Assembly: GCA_030847615.1 (NCBI GenBank)
Contig: JAUMIR010000005.1
Coordinates: 216,240,645 to 216,304,644, forward strand
Direction of reading: 5' to 3'
Source of the DNA: Gambelia wislizenii
Taxonomy: Eukaryota; Chordata; Lepidosauria; Squamata; Crotaphytidae
Length of the DNA stretch: 64,000 nt
Shown here: positions 1-11,159 of the stretch, piece after piece
Position numbering within the stretch: position 1 is the first letter of the stretch
Layout of the letters: each line of letters begins with the position of its first letter
Made by a program: the position numbers and the translations under genes
The notes under the pieces: generated by a model
Databases searched by the model: none
Seen by the model: only the letters and a program-made list of their open reading frames with translations
Told to the model about the DNA's origin: nothing

Positions 1-800
1 TTGGCCTGGTCCAGAATTTCAGTGGTTTCAAATAACGTTTTGTGTGCAGGTTGGTTTATTACGTGTTCTGCTACTACTGATTTTTCTGGCTAGCCCAGTC
101 TGCAGTGTCTCTCATGTTCCTTGATTCGTGTTTGCACACTATGTTTAGTGGTCTCTATGTAAACTTGTCTGCAGCTGCATGGAATGTGGTAAACTCCTGC
201 AGCTGTGAGAGAGTCTCTTTTATCCTTTGCTGAACATAGCATTTCTTGGATTTTCTTGGTTGGTCTGTAGATCATTTGGAGATTGTGTTTCCTCATCAGT
301 TTCCCAATTCTGTCTGTGACTCCTTTGATGTATGGTAAAAATACCTTCCCTTTGGGTTGCTGTTTTTCTTCATTCCTGTGATTTATTCTGGGTCTGAGCT
401 AGAGTAACCATTAGCCTGGAGAGTCCAGTTTAGGTGCTTCAGCTCATCCTCCAGGTAGTGGAGTTCACAGATCCTTTTTGCACGGTCTACTAGTGTTTTT
501 ATTGTGCTTCTTTTTTGTCCTGGGTGGTAATTGGAGTTCTTGTGTAGGTATCTGTCTGTATATGTGGGTTTTATGTATACCTTGTGGCCCAATCATTGGT
601 TTGGTTTCCAGATGACTAGGACATCCAAGAATGGTAATGTTCCTTCCTTTTCTTTTTCCATCGTGAATTGGATGTTTGGGTGGATGCTGTTCAGGTGGTT
701 CAGAAATGCAGCCAAATCTTCTTCTTTGTGGCTCCAAATGGTGAAAGTGTCATCCACTTATATAAGCAAAACTACAAAGACATCAGGCAAAGCCGTAGTC
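1..800 (-). mobile_element. Penelope-like retroelement fragment (RT end plus GIY-YIG endonuclease)
   Basis: Read on the minus strand, this stretch carries the end of a Penelope-type reverse transcriptase followed by a GIY-YIG endonuclease. The RT catalytic Asp-Asp pair is encoded at 749-754, followed by a TFTIW tract typical of these elements. The linker at 383-592 contains LVDRAKRICELHYLEDELKH. The endonuclease lies at about 90-296, with GVYHIPCSCRQVYI and the RIKEHERHCRLG tract; the usual Gly after VYI is replaced by Glu. Several frame breaks and a stop just before the RT Asp-Asp show a dead copy. The 3' end runs off the left edge of the window. It differs in sequence from the second Penelope element near 47.4-49.6 kb. 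Confidence 0.8.
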
Positions 801-822
801 AGGAGCAGACCAAGTCAGACCG

Positions 823-930
823 AGACAGACAACCAGCCAAAACACAACAGAAGAGGAAAAACCCAAAACCGGAACAAGACAGATAACAAGCCAAAACACA
901 ACAGAAGAGGAAAAATCCAAAACCAGAACT
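823..930. repeat. Two-copy tandem duplication, 54-bp period
   Basis: Two head-to-tail copies begin at 823 and 877 and share the core AGCCAAAACACAACAGAAGA with few differences. The repeat directly adjoins the Penelope-like fragment. No coding sense is apparent. Confidence 0.7.
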
Positions 931-960
931 GAATCAAACCATAAGAGTCAATCTGAAACA

Positions 961-1172
961 TTCCTAGTGATGCTGTTGCAGAGGCAAAAAAAAAAAAAAA
1001 AAGGAACTGAGAGTTTCGGCGGGAAGGGCACTATATAGTGGCACTGAGGGTGGGTGGTGTACTGCCAAAAAACTACTGTACTGCCAGAATCTGGAGTGTT
1101 TCAAACTATCCACTATGCAGGTGCAGATTACTCCATTTGTGTGAGTCATAAAGAACAACAAGAAGAAATTAC
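961..1172 (-). repeat. Dispersed repeat, possible DIRS terminal fragment
   Basis: This block and 15436-15612 share the same order of motifs: GGAACTGAG near an A-run, then ACTGCCAAAA or TCACCAAAA, then CAGGTGCAGAT, then TGTGAGTCA and a run of AAGAAGAA. I infer that they are ends of one repeat family, perhaps the DIRS family seen at 11160-14460. Both copies are degraded, and the A-run at 985-1001 is local. Confidence 0.4.
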
Positions 1173-2551
1173 ATTGATAGGAAATGTCATATTTGTTAAA
1201 AAGTATGATTGACTTAACATTTCTGTGATATCTTTTACATGGGTGCCTGTTTGAGCCACTACCACCTTGGGCTAAACCAAGTACTGAGTAATGCCTCTCA
1301 GGAAGTCCAGATGGACATAATTTGTCTTAAGAAGTCTCTTTGTTTTAGACAAATTCTGATGCCATGCTTAGGCCTGAGACACTTTAAAAATAATTCCAAA
1401 TCCAGAGCAACTCATTCAGGGGGGCGTCTCATTGAACCCAGAGTTCAAGCTGTCTGCCTCCTTCCGGAGGCCCTTGATGAACATCACTGACCTACAGTAG
1501 CATAGGCCTACTGAAATCACTGCCTAAACTAAGCTTCACTCCTTCTAACTGAAATCACTCAGAATCTGGGATTTGGCCCAGAGAATCTTCTTAGCTCTTT
1601 ATCTTTCTCAAAGTCTTGGCTCTGGCTTAGAGGACCTTAGCTAGCTTGTCCTCCTTGTCCTGGCTGGAACAGAAGACAGTAATAGAATCATAGATTTTAG
1701 TCCTGGAAGAAGGCTCAGGCAAGGGTAGAACAATCTACTGTGCTTCCAGAAGGTATGGGAAGGGGAGAGAGAGAAAAGACCCAGAAGAGATACTGAACCA
1801 GCTTACCCTGTAGCCACCAACAGTTTCCCCTACAATCTAAAGTTTGTTGGTCTATCTGAGCATTGGAGGAGTTTATGTTTGCTATTAAGCAATGGAGCAA
1901 ATAAACCACTTTACTTAATCTTTTGGCTTATCATCTTCTTGAAAGCTGATGGAGTCCAAGGCCTGCATTATGCTGATCTCCATAGAGGGAGTAGATAGAG
2001 TAACATATAGGCACTGAATAGGAATTCAAAATTCCCTTCTTGTCTATCATTCTAAAAAAAAAAAAAACTTAAATAGAAGATGATTCTCTGAAGTCAACCT
2101 TAATGGACTTTAGGAGTGAGAAAAGTAGAGGAAGGCACTGCAAACAACATCTGAACATGCACTGATGTTTCAGTCAAACATGTCAAATATGGAGGTATGA
2201 GCAGTATAAAAGTCACTATTAGAAGATGCTTGTGTAGATCCTCCTGAAAAGTATGAGAATATGAGTGCTGGGACCTACATAAAATAAGAGAGGCACAACT
2301 GATAGATGATGTCTAAAAACAAAAATGGTGAAAATGATGACGTAGAGAATAACTATAATATAAGGGACTTCAAGAATAGCAGTAATACTCATAAATTAAT
2401 GGAGAACATTCATGGCATTCGCTGGCATAATGAGGGAAACAAGGATTTCCATAAGGTCAAGCAAGAGGGAAACTGAAGATCAAGATCTGTTTTCTTGGTA
2501 CGAAAAACCAATGAAGATGGGATTCTACTCAAGCTCTTTATATTGCTCAGG
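1173..2551. other. ANKS1B intron 1 sequence, nothing recognised
   Basis: The sequence is AT-rich and without a supported exon, RNA gene or known repeat. There is an A-run at 2054-2066. Short open frames here look like chance. Confidence 0.5.
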
Positions 2552-2945
2552 TCATAGAATCATAGAATCACAGAGTTGGAAGAGACCACAAAGGCCATCC
2601 ACTCCAACCCCCCGACATGCAGGAACACACAATCAAAGCACGCCCAACAGATGGCCATCCAGCCTCTATCTAAAAAGCTCCAAAGAAGGAGACTCTACCA
2701 CACTACGAAGCACTATATTCTGCTGTCAAACAGCTTTTACTGTCAGAAAGTTCTTCCTGATGTTTAGGTAGTTTGAATCCATTGTTCCATGCCCTAGTCT
2801 CTGGAGCAGCAGGAGACAAGCTTTCTCCCTCTTTAATACGACATCCTTTCAAGTATTTAAACATGGCTATCGTGTTACCTCTTAACATTCTCTTCTCCAG
2901 GCTAAACATACCCAGCTCCCAAAATCGCTCCTCATAGGCCATGCC
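2552..2945 (-). mobile_element. CR1 LINE 3' end (5'-truncated)
   Basis: On the minus strand, the end of the CR1 ORF2 protein is visible (FSLEKRMLRGNTIAMFKYLKG, read from about 2942 downward). It is followed by the typical 3' end with ATCATAGAATCATAGAATC at 2552-2571 (plus-strand sense). The tract GTTGGAAGAGACCACA is the hallmark of reptile CR1 3' termini. The frame is broken between the coding end and the 3' terminus. Confidence 0.88.
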
Positions 2946-4214
2946 CTATGAAAGATAACTCTCACAGTATCTGTTTTCATCTTCATATTGAAAGTGAAAT
3001 TCTTCCTGTAGTTTGGCCAAGTTTGTAGTTATAATGAGACAGCACGAGAGATGTTGAAATCCCAGGATCAGGGATGAACATGCCTGCTTCACATGGGTCT
3101 TTCCCCTGTACTAGCCCCTGATATTTCAGTACCTGGAATAGACTCAGTGATCTGGATATTGGGTAGGGGTTCCTTTTGAATGGAATACATAGGAGAGTTC
3201 AGAATTGAAAATCTCAGAACTGGAGCATTATCACCTCCAAACTGGTCAATACAAGATTTCTTTTGCTTCATGTTTATTTGCTGGATGAGCCATCTTATAT
3301 TTAGGGAATATATCCTCTGACAGTGAGGCCACAGGGCCCAAGACAGATTACTTTAGTCCAGCGGTAGACCATACCAAAGACACAAAAAGAGCCCTTTCTT
3401 GCCTGCTGCAGTTTTGTTTACTGGTTTTGTTTTGTTTTTGTATTTTGCTGCTTTTAGCCCTTAGAAGAAAGCCCTCCTCCAGTAGAAGCTTCCAAACATT
3501 CCAGGGATAAAGCAGCTAGATGGACTCTTTTCACTGGGAGCATGGCAGGAAGGAAAGAGTTGAACATTCCCTCCCCAAGCGCAGCAGTTCCAATGAGGTC
3601 CCTGGGGCAAAAAATTGACCCATGGACCCACCACACTTGTCTGCTCCTGCTTTTATGTTAATGTTTATATATAAATGCTCCTGAATTTACTAATATTTGC
3701 TCCTGAAAAGGTGAGTTTCTAAATTTTCTTTGCATGTACATTTCCCCGCAATATCTCATAATTAGTACAATATAAGAACTTTTTGAATGTGGAGAATGTT
3801 TATGCAATTCGCAGACCACACTATTGTTTTATAGCCTTAAAATGTTTTGCCATTTGTTCAAGGAATAAAGCTTTGCTTATGCTGAATAAAAACTGTGTTA
3901 ACTGTGTCCAACAATGAGTCTCTCATTAGCTTCTTTCTGAAAGGAAGCACAAGGGAGCTTATTGAGTATTGTATATGGTTACATCATCTAAAGAAACTTT
4001 TGTTGGAATACTGTAGTAACTGTGGACAGACTACTCATAATTCAAAAGACAAATTCTAAGAAAAACAACTGCTCTCCTAGGTTGTTACTCAACCTAGGAG
4101 AATAGTACCTGAAGTCTCATCCACAGATGATGTCATTATATTTTTAAGAAAGTACACTAAGAGTATTTTAAAGAACACCTACAGCTGAAATATTGTTTTA
4201 CGCCACCGCCCTCC
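2946..4214. other. ANKS1B intron 1 sequence, nothing recognised
   Basis: No exon with consensus splice sites, no RNA gene and no recognisable transposon was seen. The region is AT-rich up to the start of the GC-rich minisatellite. Confidence 0.5.
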
Positions 4215-4805
4215 CGCAATCCCTGCTGCTTCTCCCCCCCCCAGGAGCAGCGATGGGGCTACCCAAGCCTCGTCGCTGCTTCCTCCGCCCTCTCCCGTCC
4301 CCCCAGGAGCAGCGATGGGGCTACCCAAGCCTCGTCGCTGCTTCCTCCGCCCTCTCCCGTCCCCCCAGGAGCAGCGACGGGGCTACCCAAGCCTTGTCGC
4401 TGCTTCCTCCGCCCTCTCCCGCCCCTCCAGGAGCAGCAATGGGGCTACCCAAGCCTCATCGCTTCTTCCTACCACCCCTCCCTCCCCCCAGGAGCAGCAA
4501 CGGGGCTACCCAAGCCTCATCGCTGCTTCCTCCCTCCCTCTCCCGCCCCCCCAGGAGCAGCAACGGGGCTACCCAAGCCTTGTCGCTGCTTCCTCCGCCC
4601 TCTCCCGCCCCCCCAGGAGCAGCAACGGGGCTACCCAAGCCTCGTTGCCGCTTCCTACCACCCCTCCCTCCCCCCAGGAGCAGCAACGGGGCTACCCAAG
4701 CCTCATCGCTGCTTCCTCCCTCCCTCTCCCGCCCCCCCAGGAGCAGTGACGGGGCTACCCAAGCCTCATCACTGCTTCCTCCCACCCTATCCTGCCCCCC
4801 CCTAG
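4215..4805. repeat. GC-rich minisatellite, about 62-bp unit with a 186-bp higher-order period
   Basis: Nine full units start with GGAGCAG at 4244, 4306, 4368, 4430, 4491, 4554, 4616, 4677 and 4740, with a tenth start at 4804. Unit lengths are 61-64 bp. Each unit contains GGGGCTACCCAAGCCT and a C-rich tail. The tails fall into types in the order A, A, A, B, C, A, B, C, D, so 4368-4553 and 4554-4739 are two copies of a 186-bp A-B-C block. Because 186 is divisible by 3, open frames of 144-225 codons appear on both strands; these are by-products of the repeat. Confidence 0.93.
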
Positions 4806-4839
4806 GAGCATGGACCCTGTTGCAGGTTTTTTGCATGGT

Positions 4840-4914
4840 GGGGGGGGAGTGCTCCCAAAACCACGAATAGTCAAAACCGCGAATCTTAAAGCCGCGAATG
4901 TGGAGGGGCAACTG
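4840..4914. mobile_element. Right end of a Tigger-like DNA element
   Basis: The block of CGAAT-containing motifs ends in GAATGTGGAGGGGCAACTG followed by TA. It matches the right termini of the complete Tigger-like copies at 10739-10978, 57063-57705 and 61084-61632. A matching left terminus is not visible, so the minisatellite may have expanded inside this element and destroyed its left part. Confidence 0.65.
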
Positions 4915-6345
4915 TATCAAGCACATGTTAAAAACCACCATGCCAAAATCAGATTTAAACCAGTGATCCAAACCACAGCCAGGGTAATCAAAAAATGGAG
5001 GGGTGTTCAAAATATTGAGAGGCAAATGGAGCCTATGAGATTTCATGATTTTAAGAAGACTCTTCTCCAATATGCAATAGCTTTTGACAGTCAGTTGAGG
5101 AATACTGCTCTATCTCTACTAGTTTTGGTAGGTCATAATGAAATTCTACTCATGATAATAATGGGTTGGCTCCAGAATTAGGAGTACGCAGATGGTTGGT
5201 AGAAATGGATTTCCCTGTGCCCTCCTACCCATAACAGTCTTCTACCCCCTGCAAAGACTATACAGAGAAATGGGGGACTTAGCTAAATGTGGTCAACTGA
5301 GTTGTGAAGGAAATAGCATAAGGCTGCACTTCTATGCATATTTACCTGGGTGCTACATATACATATACTGTACATCACTTACAGCACTTCTGTGTCCCTA
5401 GCAGATTTTCGTCTTAAGAAATAATATCAGCCTCTTTGAATTATTTGTGTAACATCATAATATAATGTAATTTGAATAGTAAAATACTGTTTTTACCATA
5501 GGAAAAACTCAGAAAGTATTGTAGAACAAACATATGCTCTGATGTTTTTTTGTTTGTTTGTTTTTGAGACACTGGAATCTGGACTTTTGAGAAACATATA
5601 AAGATCCTCTATTAATTTAAACCTAACATTATATGGTTGTTCAAACAGGAATCACTCATACATACAATAACCAATATATACAATAACTATGTGCGCATGC
5701 ACGTGTACATACACATATATGAGAGATTATTACCTTATTAACATAATACACATTATGTAGCATTAATAAACATCCATCTGAATGAACAGCATTGCAAATT
5801 CCTTACAGGTTGTTATAATTACTACATACATAGCTTCAAGGGGTAATCTGAAGACATGTTTATTTGACAATGTAATTGCCATTATGCGTCTTTAATTACT
5901 ACACATGCCTAATGGCTTCTATGGCTTTCAAGTGACCATAACTATAACAGCAAACTATCTGAAGACAAGTTTTATAGTTTGTAATATAAATGTAGAGAGT
6001 ATAGCCAAGATCCAAGGGCTATTTCCAACACTGCATCCCCCCCCACACACACACAGAATACACCCCCTCTTAAAAAAACTGTGGAGAGTTTGGAAACCCT
6101 CTGAGATCATTTTGAAGTAACACAAAAGGCTACAGGAAAGAGAGAAAGTTCTGGTGTGCTGGCAGCTGGGTGCCAGCACAACATTTAAAGTTATGTCTAT
6201 TCGTAATTTTATTAATAAAGTTAATTGTTTATATTGTGGAAATATATAATTTATAGACTAGATGGGGCAAATTCATCTAATTAAATATACAGAAGACATT
6301 TAATAGAAATTATATCTCAGTATTGTTCAAGCCTTCCCTTTGTTG
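4915..6345. other. ANKS1B intron 1 sequence, nothing recognised
   Basis: The sequence is AT-rich, with a short (TTTG)-type run near 5550 and a C-run followed by CA repeats at 6040-6055. No gene or transposon was identified. Confidence 0.5.
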
Positions 6346-6545
6346 CAGGGGTGGTAAAGTATGGGATCTAGGGCCATTTGGGGGGACCACAGAGCCCCAT
6401 AGGGATTTTAAAAATTCAATTTTCTCTTCAACTGCCCTCTAGAAGGCATGGGGGCATTTTCACCATGTTTGGCCACCACCTAGGCCATTTTAGGTCACTT
6501 CCTGTTGTTGTAAAAAAAAAAAAAGGCTTCCCCTCAGCCTAAAAT
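6346..6545. mobile_element. Possible hAT-type element, left end
   Basis: The block opens with CAGGGGTGGTAAAGTATGG and continues with a GGGCCATTTGGGG tract, which resembles the left terminus of hAT (Charlie-type) elements. No right terminus was located, so the extent is a guess. Confidence 0.35.
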
Positions 6546-7771
6546 GGCCCAAGGGGTCTAGAACATGGCAAAATGTACCCACACTTGTAGACAAAAATAT
6601 ATGGTTGTTGTTTTTTCAAAGATAGGTGCCATGGAGGATACAGCCCTCCAAGGTCCCGTGATGGGCTAATACAGCTCCCTAACTTGCAATAATTGCCCAT
6701 GCTATAATACATAGCAAAGTCATGGATCAAACAAGTGGAACATCCCAGCTTTTCAGAGCAAAGCACCCCCTTCCCTGATTGGTGCATGAGCTTCCTCTGC
6801 TACATTATAAACATGAATGCTGCAATCCTGTGTAAATTTAGGGCTATTTAAATTTCACTGAAGCCAATTTAAGCAACCTGTATCCACAATTCTAGCACAG
6901 GGAACAACAGATTTGAATTTATCTCCATCTTTGACAGGGATAATAAAATAGACAGTAATTATACACATACTACTCAACAAGTCCAGAAAACTGCAGCCTA
7001 ATTTAGACATTAGTCCCAACCATATTTAAGTACATACATGGCTTGCCTCCATGTCAGAACTGACAAATCCTGGTTTGTGATTAGACAGGAAATTAGAAGC
7101 AGTAATTGTGATTTGAAATGGTTTTCCAAACAATGCCTTTGCATGAATCTGAATCCAAAGAACACAGTTTCAACAATCACTCCAGTTCCAAGAAGAGATG
7201 GAGATAAAAGTATAAATATGAAACTCTGCTGACCTAAAATAAAAACGAACAGTTTTAACTTGCACTTTATCCACTTTACTTTTGAAATCTGACACCATGT
7301 CTTGAGCTCTAAACTATCTGAGCACACCTAGCATAAGACAGAAACATATTTTTTTTCCTTTTGGCTTTGATGCTATTACAGTCCCCTTCTGCTTAATTCT
7401 TTTTGGAAGCTGACCACACACATTTAATGTTATTAGAAATGGATATAAGAGTACTTCTAATTGATTTCCCTTCAGATCAGATGGGGACATTCCTATTTGA
7501 TTATTCCCTGCAGTCTGTTCCCCCCCCCCTTTTTTTTTAAGGGCCTGGGGGATATCTCTGTGTCTAATAATTTTGAGCAAGTCTGTATAGGTTTTAAATT
7601 GTTCTGACTTGTCTTAAATCTTAAACTTTTTATTATGTTTTAATGATTAAATTGTTTAATATGCTTCTAAACTCTGTGAGCATTAGCGGTCAGGTCGCTG
7701 GTGATGTTTGGTGTTTAGAATGCTGTTTACTGTTTAGTGCTTAGGTAGTTGGGATATGCAATAGTTAGCAT
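6546..7771. other. ANKS1B intron 1 sequence, nothing recognised
   Basis: A C-run followed by a T-run occurs at about 7520-7539. The short open frames on either strand lack splice signals or recognisable motifs. Confidence 0.45.
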
Positions 7772-8074
7772 TGTTAGGCCTGTGTCTCATTATACCTGTG
7801 ACCTGACATGAGCAGAGGGAATTCTGCGATCTGGGGCTGGTACGGAACCAAGGTCACTGGCTGCTTGGAAATGTTTAAGGTTTGCATAAGCATAGATAAC
7901 TATAATGGCCAGGTGGTGATGGGGGGAGAAACTGAAAGTGGCAGAATGTATTAACAAAGGGGTTTTGGCGCCAGAGCCTCAGAACTGTCTATGCAGTGTT
8001 ACTGTATGCATCTATATCCTAACAATAAAGCAATCTTAATCGATACCTGTTGTACGTGTGAGTAGGCGTTAACA
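7772..8074 (+). mobile_element. Possible solo LTR
   Basis: A 303-bp block begins TGTTAGGCC and ends GGCGTTAACA, giving short TGTTA/TAACA inverted ends as in many LTRs. It carries AATAAAG about 50 bp before its end, as expected for an R-U5 polyadenylation site. No 5-bp flanking duplication is visible, and no primer site or polypurine tract adjoins. It could equally be a coincidence of termini. Confidence 0.33.
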
Positions 8075-9795
8075 GAATTCACCACAATACCCCTCCCCAA
8101 AAAAAACTATAAAATCGTGAATGCCAGCTATTTGTCCCATAAAGTTCAGCATTCTTCCAAAGACTTGCAGATGAACCTCCAAGGGCCCATACGGCCTCAG
8201 TTAATACTGCTTTAGAGTATATTATGTATGGATTGAGCCTTAAGAGTTTATTCCAATCGAGCCTCATCGGTAAACTCACACAATTCACCTTTTGGTGCTT
8301 CATATGCAAAGCTATATCATAATTTTTCAAAACCCAGGAAGTTATGAATTATGTAGAATGAAAGGAATGGGAAAGAGAACCACTTTAACACAGCATTTGC
8401 TCATCAAATGAAAAGCTATGATTTGGCATTTTACCTGAAGCAAGTCACAGTGTTCCTATGACTCAAACAACACAACACCTGGAAGTGCCCTCATAACTAT
8501 ACCCATCCCATTTGAAGAGCCATGGCCTTACAGGCTTTTGGACTGACTTGTACTGTGAGTATATTTTTTTGCCTTCTGCAAATAACACCTTTCTTTTATC
8601 TAATCCAAGGCTGCAGATCAGTGCTCTTATGCTTTTCAATATTATGCCATATTAATAATATTCATACTTTTTTGAAGCATTTTGATCTTAACACATGAAT
8701 TACTCCAATCTCAAACCTAATGATTACATATTGAAATGTTAACAATCATTGCATATGCCTTGATAGATCATTTCAACTTGACACTACTAAACCATTAATT
8801 ACTTTGTTGCCTTCTCCCTGGAAGGCACACCAGTGCAATCTCTTCAGTGTCACAGCTGGGAACAGTTTTTGCTCCCAATATCTGGAAGTGCAACACTTTC
8901 ATTTTCTGGCTGTTCACTTGTGAAAAAACACAAATGGAAAGGTACTTGGAATCCTACTCTAGAATGGGCCCAAACTAAAATAATTTGGTTTAATTTCATT
9001 GCAGTTATTTTAGATGATATAATATAATATGAGAGCCTACCCATCACTGCAAGACTTCTGAATCAAAAAATCTAAATTTCTGGTGGTTACAAATACCTGG
9101 GATGTCTTAATCTATATAAAAGGAGAAGGGATTTCAATACAAGCTTTATTTGATATCTTTTGGTATGTTCTCTTCTTTCATATTATGAGGAAGGGCCATC
9201 TGTAGAACTGACTCCTTCCTGGGAGAGTTTCTCACCTCCCAGACCAGAGAGGGAATCCTTTAAATCAAAGAAATAAATATCAGCAGGTTAACTGGGTGCC
9301 GATAATGTCACTGGACTGTTTCTAGGGATCTGGGGACTATGATATCCACAACCTGAAGTGGTCTATTAGTACCATCTCCACATTTAGCAGCCTCATCCTT
9401 GTATCACACATAATGGAAAACCAACCCGTATAAAAACACACAGGAGTACCTGTGGCCATTGCTTTCAGAGCATCTTCAAGCTCTGTGTCCAGGAATTGGA
9501 TTCGTGACCTATTTGGATGCAGTTGAATGCTTGCTGAAGGAGTGTTATGCAGATTGAGAATGGCTCTCAATCCACCTTAGCCACTGGAGGCCTAACTGAA
9601 CTCCATGATTCAGAGCACTTGGGACCAAGTCCAGCTGCTCTGCCAACTATGGCCTTTCAGAGGCAGGGATAACCTAGCCATAGTAGTCCATGCACTGGTA
9701 ATTTCTAGATACTGGAATGTGCTCTATGCAGGGCTGTCCTTGAAGATTACTGGGAACTGCAGTTAGTGCAAACTGCAGTTATAGCATTAGCTAAT
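8075..9795. other. ANKS1B intron 1 sequence, nothing recognised
   Basis: No supported feature. The minus-strand open frame at 8079-8330 has no motif that I recognise. The short open frames at 8833-9047 overlap on both strands without splice context. Confidence 0.45.
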
Positions 9796-9994
9796 AACAC
9801 TATGGGGAGGGGACTTGGACCTATTTGACAGTGGAATGTGCTGCCTTGGAGTGTGGTGGAGTCTCTTTCTTTGTACGTTTTTAAACATGCTGGATGGCCA
9901 TCTGTCAGGACAGCTTTGGTTGTGTATTCCTGCAGAGCAGGGGGTTGGACTGGATGGCCCTTGTGGTCTCTTCCAACTCTATGATTCTATGATA
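9796..9994 (+). mobile_element. CR1 LINE 3' end
   Basis: The plus strand contains the degraded end of CR1 ORF2 (GGAATGTGCTGCCTTGGAGT region), then the 3' terminus GGATGGCCCTTGTGGTCTCT followed by CAACTCTATGATTCTATGAT. The orientation is opposite to the copy at 2552-2945. Confidence 0.85.
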
Positions 9995-10139
9995 AGTAGG
10001 ACATTTGTTACTCTTACACTTGGACTTGTAGATGTTGTTCTTTCTGATACCATAAAAACATTTGTGAGTTCTGAAAAGGCTGCAAGGCTTTTGCATTTTT
10101 TCTTCTTTTGTGGCAGTTGGATAGTCCCTTCGTAACACT

Positions 10140-10548
10140 GGTTTCCACCATCACACCACAGGTGTGCATGCAACCTCCTTCCAATGCACTCCCAGCTCAC
10201 TCCATTTTTAACTTTAAAAGTCTCTTTGCTCACTGTAGGGAGCATGGGGTAATTCTGCCACATGTTTGTGGTGTGATCTAATTTAGGCCTTATTATGCTT
10301 TTTTCAAAAACTTCCCATTTTTTTTTAAAAAAAGGTTCCTCTGCTAAAAATAGGCTTTGGGGATTAAAACATGATAAAATTATGTCTGTGTCTCCCATAG
10401 AGTGTCTAAGGGGCCATTTTTTTCTGTCAAAACATTTTAGGGCTATCACGATATGTCAGAGATCATATTGGTGTGCTTGGAGGAAATTCTTTGAGGTCTT
10501 GGGTGGAGGTATGTGTAGCCCTAGGCCTCTGGAAATTGCCCACCCCTG
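10140..10548. mobile_element. Possible hAT-type element, right end
   Basis: The block ends with GGAAATTGCCCACCCCTG, the inverse of the CAGGGGTGGGCAA-like left terminus of hAT elements. The left boundary is not clear and no transposase coding is visible. It is probably a non-autonomous or degraded copy. Confidence 0.35.
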
Positions 10549-10738
10549 AGCTAGGGGTTCACCAGAGTGTTTGGAAATGATGCTATCAGGTCATGATTAT
10601 GAACTGGCATCTATATTCTAGTCCCTCGGAGATCACAAACCTCAGCACATAAACATCATAGTGAGATCTTTTTATTTCATCTATTAAAATGTTCAATACA
10701 GATGAACTATACAATACAATACAACAGGATTATAAATA

Positions 10739-10978
10739 CAGTTGTCCCTTCATATTTGCTGGAGTTTGGTTCCAGGACGCGCCATGGATACCAAAATCCG
10801 TGAACACCCAAGTCCCATTATATGCAATGGCATAGCAAAATGGTGTCCCTTATATAAGATGGCAAAATCAAGGTTTGCTTTTTGGATTATTATTTTTTAA
10901 AGAATATTTTCAAGCTGTGAATACGTGTATCTGTGGATGCCAAATCCGTAGATACAGAGGGACAACTGTACAACATAA
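10739..10978. mobile_element. Complete Tigger-like (pogo-type) non-autonomous DNA element
   Basis: The 240-bp element starts CAGTTGTCCCTTCATATTTG and ends GAGGGACAACTG, with TA on both sides as in the TA target duplication of Tc1/mariner-pogo elements. The interior carries TGGTTCCAGGACGCGCCATG and GTCCCATTATATGCAATGGC, which are shared with the other copies in this window (14632, 36159 and 61084). It contains no transposase. Confidence 0.85.
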
Positions 10979-11159
10979 CATAACATTACTAACAAACAAA
11001 AAGCACCAGAGAAACACCACTTAGAAATATATACCAGGGAGATCAAAAGTTAGGAAGTTAACTGATTATACAGCAATTTTGAAAAGAGGGAGGACCACCA
11101 GCCCTCCTGGCAGGGCAGAGGTAACAGCTATCAAGAAAGCAGTTTTCCAGGTAAGTAGC

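Noticed and set aside
4193..4870. Long open frames (225 and 144 codons plus, 204 codons minus) across the GC-rich array
   Set aside because: They arise because the 186-bp repeat period is a multiple of three. Both strands and several frames are open at once, with low-complexity Pro/Ser- or Gly-rich products and no splice or promoter support.
8079..8330. 83-codon minus-strand frame next to the possible solo LTR
   Set aside because: Considered as a retroviral gag or pol start, but no motif supports it.
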